A stretch of DNA of 64,000 nucleotides, taken from the NCBI RefSeq assembly GCF_040412425.1, contig NC_089767.1, forward strand, positions 2,177,969 through 2,241,968. Reading direction: 5' to 3'. This stretch comes from Macrobrachium rosenbergii (lineage: Eukaryota; Arthropoda; Malacostraca; Decapoda; Palaemonidae). The notes under the pieces are model-generated. The model did no database searches. It was not told the DNA's origin and was given only the letters and a program-made list of their open reading frames with translations. Of this stretch, positions 56,722 through 64,000 are shown piece by piece. The stretch's first letter is position 1, and every line of letters starts with the position of its first letter. A program made the translations under genes and the position numbers.

Positions 56722-57624
56722 CAGGGTGTAACAGAGTTTATGCAAATATTTCGGGAAATGAAAAAAAAAATAGTAATTCTGAGCAGAAAATGTTCCATAA
56801 AGATATGCATTGTAAGGATTCTTTTGTCGGTGAGAGGAATTTTGAAATAACCGTTCATCATTAACACTGCTCTCGGGAGAGGGAGGTTGTTAATGGGAGG
56901 ACGGAGTAGCCTAGGATGGCAGGGGGGATGAAGTGAATGAGAAAAGTGGATTGCTAGTTAGGATTATTTTTCTTGCAAGCCATCTAATTTTAATGATTAG
57001 CCTAGAGTAGTACCATATGGCTTTACGTATCAACTAAGTAGTGAAAGTGTTGCTTGGTAACATATATGTGTGATCACCGAATTCTAGTGCGCTCTGTCCT
57101 GCCGCCTCATCACGGAATTGGTTCATCAGGAGTCACGACTAGGCTTACGCATATGGCTGGTGTCTGATGAATGCTTTTGATGGAGAGGGAAAGAGTTTTA
57201 ATAATGCATTCTGAATCTTTGATGGGTGTCTAATAAATAAACCTACCACCATGATGGAGGACATTCAATTAGGCTTGCTTTTTTTTTTTTATTGGTGTCC
57301 AGTGAATACCACTGATGGAGAAGGAGAGGGACAGTGATGCATACATTTTTTCTGTTGTTCAGTATCTAAAGAATACATTTGATTGGGAGATATTTTATTC
57401 ACATCGGCCTAATCATTCCATCCTCAACCCCAACAAAAAAACCCTGACTACTCCGACATCCCATACACCATCTTACTCACCTGAGAGCAGTCCTAATGAT
57501 AAACGGTTATTTTAAAATTCACCTCACCGACAAACAAAGCTTCAAAATGCATAGACTTATAGAACATTTTCTGCTCAAAATTACTTTTTCTCTCATTTCC
57601 CGACAGACTTGCACAAGCTCGTGT

Positions 57625-57640
<16 letters not shown>
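56722..57640. mobile_element. ~0.9-kb element with ~155-bp inverted ends
   Basis: 56722-56882 and 57478-57640 are inverted copies (CGGGAAATGA, AGCAGAAAATGTTC, TGTCGGTGAG, ACTGCTCTC). The left outer end begins CAGGGTGTAACAGAG. The interior has no recognisable transposase. Confidence 0.65.

Positions 57641-57676
<36 letters not shown>
57628..57676. repeat. (TA)n-(TG)n microsatellite
   Basis: TA then TG units at the right edge of the TIR element. Confidence 0.95.
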
Positions 57677-57677
<1 letters not shown>

Positions 57678-57867
57678 GCTTGCACATTATCTTGCCCAGT
57701 ATACTAGAAATCCTGAATTGTTAAATTTTTCTTTTAACTTTCCAAGACATTATAGTTGGCAGAATTTTTTTTAGTTATAGAGTGCATTATGTTACAATTA
57801 TATATTTCATAATTCACGAACAATTTATCTTTCTTTACCTGCTTGTTCGACATCATTACGTTCTCTA

Positions 57868-58092
57868 TACTGCCCTAAAATGGAAAACTGCAGTATCTGC
57901 AAAATTTTCGAAATTGAGATATGCCACCTACTGGGCTCCAGTTACTTCAGTTTCAGAATGATTCTTCAATGCTTTATTTAGGGGGTTCCGTTTGCAGTAT
58001 CTGCAAAATCAGTTGTAAGGCCAGGGAGTATCTACCATTTTTCTCAGTTTTGTATTTTTGCAGATACTGCTGTCTTCCAGTTTAGGGCAGTA
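57868..58092. mobile_element. 221-bp TA-flanked MITE
   Basis: 57870-58090 has inverted ends of about 45 bp (CTGCCCTAAAATGGAAAACT against CTGCCCTAAACTGGAAGACA), flanked by TA at 57868-57869 and 58091-58092. Confidence 0.85.
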
Positions 58093-58275
58093 TGCATATC
58101 CGCAAAGTGGTCTATAGGCTCATAATTCAAAGAGCTTTGTAGCCACTACAATGGAGCGTGGTTCCACATCTTCATTTCTCTTTTATCAAACTCGTCTTCT
58201 TATTTTTTCTCTTCCTCGTCAGTTGTACCTCTGTGTTCCCATTTCTCTTTCCGCCAGTACACCTGCTCTTCACCT

Positions 58276-58590
58276 AAGCCCCGTACGGGAGGTAATGCCA
58301 TCAGTGCACTTTACGCGGTGCACTGTAGGCATTACTTAAGGATCTTTGTAGCGACCCTTCGGCCCCTAGTTGCAACCATTTTCGTTCCTTTTACTGTACC
58401 TCCTTTCATATTCTCTTTCTTCCATCTTACTTTCCAACCTCTCCTAACAATTGTTTCATAGTGCAACTGCAAGACTTTTCTCCTGTTACACCTTTCAAAC
58501 CTTTAACTCTCAATTTCCGTTTCAGCGCTGAATGACCTCATAGGTCTCAGTGCTTGGCCCTTTGGCCTAAATTCCTTATTCCAATTCCAA
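58276..58590 (+). repeat. Family S copy
   Basis: Full-length with head TGCACTTTACGCGGTGCACT and tail TGAATGACCTCATAGGTCTC. Confidence 0.85.
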
Positions 58591-59183
58591 TTCTATATAT
58601 TTCTTAGATCACGACGCGGCAGTTTTCTAAATTACAGTTGCTTTGGTTGGTAGTTTTGTCAAATTCGAATAATACAGTAATACGAAATGGCAATTTATTT
58701 ACCAGGTCGCTTGGCCTGACAATGTTTGTTGAGTATTATACAATCCGCAAAAGGTTGAGTACGGCCCCTTTAAAACTGGCAATTGATGATACAAAAAGAT
58801 TCAGTCCAGTTCATGTCATAATCTGTTACAAATCGTAACACTCCAACTCGACCGTAAGTTTCATTCACCTCAAGAAATGAGAAATGTTTTGAAGTCACTG
58901 ATCGATACAATGCAGCAAATACACAAGTCTTCTTCTCTCTCGAAAACGAGGCTGGCCAGATGGAATTGTAGGGGAGCACTTACATAAAGCAGAATACATT
59001 CAAGACTTTCTATTGCTAGTAAACCACTTTACTATACAGGCACGTTCAATGCTACGTAGCCTGCAGAGGTTCGCCATTGTCACTGACCCTGCGTTTAGTA
59101 CGAATATCTGGACTCGTTCAGTTCCCAGAGGATTTGTTTTATTACGTTTATTTTTATTCATATTCTCATTTCACTACACACAC

Positions 59184-59563
<380 letters not shown>

Positions 59564-59759
59564 CTTAAATATAAGAAACTGGAACAAAAATAAAAATAAA
59601 CTGTAAGTGGTATAAGAAGGAAATGAAAGGTTTGGAAAAGGAAAGATTATTTGAGGTGTAGCTACATGACTAAAGGGAAACTCACGTACAGGTATAAAAC
59701 AGGATGAGAGAAAAAAGGTAATTAAACAAAAATCTTGAATGATAAAGAAGTATGCAAAA

Positions 59760-60330
59760 TAGACTAAGGGAACATTGTCAATACATGGAATGAACTTCCA
59801 CGAAATGCAAATACGGCTTCTTTCCAGGAACTGATTCTATGTTCCAATAATTTTGTCTGTTTTTGGATTCTACCTGTATTTTAAATTGCAGTGAACTTAT
59901 TATATATGAATAGGGCTGACGACTACAGAATCTATTTTTATGAGAATGAAGAAACCATCGTTTAACTATGATGGATGTTAATTTCCTTTGTATATAATAT
60001 AAACAAGTTCTGCTATTCACATACACTGTGCCACTCACCTCTGCTTCCGCACCTACGCATACTCCTTTGATATTAAAGCCCTTCCTTTCCAAAACCTCTC
60101 CCATCCCATCACCTTTCTATGTTTTTCTCCCATCTTTCCTGCTAACACTTCCAAATTATGCATTTATTAACTAACATGCTTTCATCAATTCTTCCTACAT
60201 GACTGTACCATTGCTAAACACCCTTATCCTTCCTGCCTCCAAACCTAACGTTTTCTTTTATAATTCAACATCTTATCACATTTTTTTCATTCTCTCTTCC
60301 TCAAGGAGATAATTTTTATCACCTTGAAAA
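59760..60330 (-). pseudogene. Possible LINE C-terminal relic
   Basis: The - strand stretch GMGEVLERKGFNIKGV preceded by TVM-like pieces resembles RTE/CR1-type C-termini. Weak and interrupted. Confidence 0.3.
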
Positions 60331-60659
60331 CCGCCCATTCATATTTTCAAAACCAAGCAAGGAACATATTCAGACATTCCCAAAATCAGTTCCACTGTAT
60401 ACCTTTCATCTACCTAAGACACAATTACCCTTCACACTCCCTAACCCTCCGCACACTGCCTTTTCCCTTTGCCTCACGAAGTAACAAAACATGCAATTTT
60501 CTTTCATTAAACAGATCACTTATCGAATTCTTCTAATTAGCACTCAATCCACACACATGAAAAACCCAAAGACTTAGTGTTTTTTTGTTCTCAGGTTTTT
60601 TCCTGCTTCCTCAGTACAAGATACGATACTGTAAACACAATACAGCAGCCACCTGGCGA

Positions 60660-63030
60660 CAGGAATAAAGGTGTGGTTGCTACAGGCCTCAGGAGTCTCA
60701 TCTATGAATAAGGGGTCATTTGTCCTCACCAATGAGACCACAACCATTGCTACTGGCTCAGGAGTCTCTGTAAATAGGGGACATTTGTCCTCACCATTGA
60801 GCCTACATCCATTACTTCTAACCTCAGGAGTTTCATCTATGAATAAGGGGACGTTTGTCCTCACCAATCAGCCCACAATCCTTGCTGCTGGTCTCAGGAA
60901 TCTCTACAAAGGGGACATTTGTCCTCACCAATGAGTCTACAACCCTGGCTACAGGCCTCAGGATCTTATCTATGAATAAGGGGGACATCTGTCCTCACCA
61001 ATGAGCCAACAACCATTGCTACTGGTCTCAGGAGTTTCTATAAAAAAGGGGACACTTGTCCTCACCAATGAATCTACAACACTTACTTCCAGCCTCAGGA
61101 GTATCATCTATGAACAAGGGGACATTTATCCTCACCAATGAGCTCACAAACCTTGCTGCTGGTCTCAGGAATCTCTATAAACAAGAGGACAGTTGTCTTC
61201 ACTAATGAGCCCAAAACCCATGCTACTGGCCTCAGGATTCTCTAAAAATAAGGGGACATTTGTCCTCAACAAAGAGCCCATAACCCTTGCTACTGGCCTC
61301 AGGAGTCTCATCTATGAATAAGGGGACATTTGTTCTCAAAAAGAACCCACAACCCTTGCTACTGGCCTCAGGAGTCTCTAAGCTTTTCGTTGGGCGAGTC
61401 GGTAGAGCTGTGGACTGGTACTCGCCAGGCCCGAGTTCACGTCTCCGGCCGGCTGATGAAGAGTTAGAGGAATTTATTTCTGGTGACAGAAACTCATTTC
61501 TCGCTATAATGTGGTTCGGATTCCACAATAAGCTGTAGGTCCCGTGGTTCGGATTCCACGATAAGCTGTAGGTCCCGTTGCTAAGTAACCAATTGGTTCT
61601 TAGCCACGTAAAATAAGTCTAATCCTTCGGGCCAGCCCTAGGAGAGCTGTTAATCAGCTCAGTGGTCTGGTAAAACTAAGGTACACTTAACGTCAGGAGT
61701 CTCTATAAATAAGAGGACATTTTGTCTTCACTAATGAGCCCAAAACCCTTGCTACTGGCCTCAGGAGTCTCTATAAATAAGGGGACACTTGTCCTCAACA
61801 AAGAGCCCACAACCCTTGCTACTGGCTTCAGGAGTCTCTATAAATAAGGGGATGCTTGTCCTCACCAAAGAGCCCACAACCCTTGCTACTGGCCTTAGAA
61901 GTCTCTATGAATAAGGGACATTTGTCTTCCCCAACAAGCTCACAACCCTTCCTACTGGCCTCAGAAGTCTCTATGAATAAGGGACATTCTTTGAAAATAA
62001 TTAATAATAACATTTTGTACCCTTGAGGGACGTTATTGAAGTAAACATTAGTAGGGCATTCATTTATTTGAACTGATTCACCAACAAGCTCACAACCCTT
62101 GCTAATGGCGTCAGGAGTTTCTATAAATAAGGGGACATTTTTCCTCAACCAAGAGCCCACAACCTTTGCTAGTGGCCTCAGGAGTCTATAAATAAGAGGA
62201 AATTTGTCTTCACTAATGAGCCCAAAACCCATGCTGCTGGCCTCAGGATTCTCTATAAATAAGGGGACATTTGTCCTCAACAAAGAGCCCACAACCCTTG
62301 CTACTGGCCTCAAGAGTCTCTATAAATAAGGGGACATTTGTCCTCAACAAAGAGCCCACAACCCTTGCTACTGGCCTCAGGAGTCTCTATAAATAAGGGG
62401 ACATTTGTCCTCAACAAAGAGCCCACAACCCTTGCTACTGGCCTCAGCAGTCTCTATAAATAAAGGGACATTTGTCCTCAGCAAAGAGCCCACAACCTTT
62501 GCTACTGGCCTCAGGAGTCTATAAATAAGGGGACATTTGTCCTCAACAAAGAGCCCACAACCCTTGCTACTAGCCTCAGGAGTCTCTATAAATAAGAGGA
62601 CATTTGTCTTCACTAATGAGCCCAAAACCCTTGCTACTGGCCTCAGGAGTCTCTATAAATAAGGGGACACTTGTCCTCAACAAAGAGCCCACAACCATTG
62701 CTACTGGCCTCAGGAATCTCTATAAATAAGGGGACACTTTTCCTCACCTTTAAGCCTACCCTTGCTAGTGGCCTCAGAAGTCTCTATGAGTAAGGTACAT
62801 TTGTCTTCACCAATGAGCCCACAAGCCTTGCTACTGGCCTCAGGAGTCCCTATAAATAAGGGACACTTGTCCTCACCAATGAGCCACAACCCCTCTGAGT
62901 GGCCTCAGAAATCTATGAATAAGGGTACATTTTTCTTTACCAATGAGTCTACAACCCTTGCTATTGGCCTAAGGAGTCTCTATAAATAAGGGTAAATTTC
63001 TCCTCACCAATAAGCCCACAACCCTGACTC
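60660..63030. repeat. 67-bp satellite, about 30 units
   Basis: The unit reads GGGGACATTTGTCCTCAACA, AAGAGCCCACAACCCTTGCT, ACTGGCCTCAGGAGTCTCTA, TAAATAA. Spacing measured at 67 bp around 62263-62330. It is split by a SINE (61380-61692) and a ~100-bp unrelated insert (61985-62085). Apparent ORFs are by-products. Confidence 0.95.
61380..61692 (+). repeat. Second tRNA-derived SINE family, inside the 67-bp satellite
   Basis: A tRNA-like head (GGGCGAGTCGGTAGAGCTGT ... CCGAGTTCACGTC) is followed by a duplicated 34-bp segment GTGGTTCGGATTCCAC... and the tail CCTTCGGGCCAGCCCTAGGA. The insertion splits the satellite. A tail fragment of the same family lies at 41940-42000. Confidence 0.7.
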
Positions 63031-63518
63031 TGGGTATATTCCTTTACTGAAAAGCATATGTACTTCCTTTGGGACCCATGTCTAGGTTACACTGCAGTAA
63101 AAACAAGTCATAAATAAACGTCGGAGACTTATCGAACTTGCATCACAAACAGTTTGAGTACAAGCCAACGACTTATTGTTGGTTTCAACCATTGCTTCAT
63201 TCAATTATCCAGTACTTGCCAAAGGCTCGTTCTCCATTTTACGGTCGTTGACTTGTTGTCAACCTGTTCGTCTTGTGTATGCTACAAATTTCCAACATGT
63301 TTGTGACATTCTTTATTGTAGTGTGGATGCACCCTTACTAATATTATGATCGCATTCCTCAGTGCATAAACTGGTTTGAAGTAAGTGGATACCAGGGGCC
63401 TCAAGAGACAGAGGCTCATCCGACGAAGTGTTCACAGTCCTCCTTCAGGAACTCCCAATCCATTGGCAACTCATAGGGGAGCAGTTAGCAGTTACAGAGA
63501 GAGTTCTGTAATTTCGAA

Positions 63519-63521
63519 CAA

Positions 63522-63566
<45 letters not shown>

Positions 63567-63860
63567 AAGATGAACCCAATTCTTATGAAACAAGCCCACG
63601 AAAGGGGCCACTGACTTGAAATGAAGCTTCCAAAGACTACGGTGTTCATTAGAAAGATGCAACGGAAGGTAATGGGAAATACAGAAAGAAGATATCAGTT
63701 ATTATTATTATTATTATTCAGAAGATGAACCCCATTCATATGGAATAAGCCCAAGAAAGGGGCCACTGACTTGAAATTCAAGCTTCTCAAGAATATTATG
63801 GCGTTCATTCGAAAGAAGCAGTAGAAGGTAATTGGAAATACAGAAAGAGGAGATCAGTAA
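63519..63860 (-). pseudogene. Two LINE 3' ends with (AAT)n tails in tandem (copies 4 and 5)
   Basis: On the - strand two copies of the shared 3'UTR, 63563-63695 and 63719-63860, each end in (AAT)n (63519-63562 and 63697-63718). Confidence 0.7.
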
Positions 63861-64000
63861 CACAGGCACGAATGACCTGTAACATCGAACACAATTGCAA
63901 ATACTTCAATTTGTACACAAGTGCTATAGCTGGCAACCTTCGCGACTGTAGAAACTAAAAGTACAAAAACCTTCAAATAGCTTATTTGCTTTTCAGTCAC

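Noticed and set aside
60574..62989. Open stretches with repeated RTNVPLFIETPEASSKGCG
   Set aside because: They are translations of the 67-bp satellite, whose period is not a multiple of three.

Overview
The window reads as nuclear DNA of an arthropod, most likely a decapod crustacean. It has widely spaced exons with GT-AG introns, long (TA)n, (GA)n, (CT)n and (AAT)n microsatellites, many dispersed and tandem repeats, and two genes of arthropod type. There are no bacterial-style operons. Assignment to decapods is an inference from repeat style and gene content, not from a database match. Genes: (1) RpS9, the ribosomal protein S9 (uS4) gene, lies on the + strand. It has a short non-coding first exon (about 11690-11731) and coding exons at 11902-11994, 17485-17614, 22496-22682 and 23767-23941. 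Together these give an uninterrupted 194-residue protein, and a polyadenylation signal follows at 23961. (2) A neuropeptide precursor of the CCHamide type lies on the - strand, convergent with RpS9. It is hidden in short exons with no long ORF. A 36-nt microexon (44193-44228) encodes the cysteine loop, and the next exon (38841-38994) encodes the Gly-His-Gly-Lys-Arg amidation and cleavage site. Two further exons (34438-34542, 30389-30515) encode an acidic precursor tail. All splice phases agree. The signal-peptide exon and the last exon were not found. Repeat layout: 1-2.4 kb is featureless AT-rich DNA. 2.4-3.4 kb holds a multi-hairpin element and a small MITE. 3.4-8.5 kb is a Ty3/Gypsy LTR retrotransposon on the - strand; its LTRs are nearly identical but its reading frames are broken. 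8.8-9.7 kb has a LINE 3' end and head-to-head tRNA-derived SINEs. RpS9 introns (12-23.8 kb) hold SINE copies, a hAT-like MITE nested in a SINE, minisatellites and a dead Tigger/pogo transposase. 24-30 kb is mostly unassigned, with a TA-flanked MITE. CCHamide introns (30.5-44.2 kb) carry a 40-bp satellite that abuts an exon's splice acceptor, a retroelement ORF1 with PHD finger and zinc knuckles, a nearly perfect foldback element and many SINE copies. 44.3-64 kb is repeat-dominated: LINE 3' ends with (AAT)n tails, an RTE-like LINE end with an amplified tail, a 5'-truncated LINE reverse transcriptase, TIR elements, and a 67-bp satellite at 60.6-63.0 kb. The two cellular genes have unrelated roles: RpS9 in translation, the peptide in secretion and endocrine signalling. 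The rest is a record of repeated transposon insertion and local tandem expansion.
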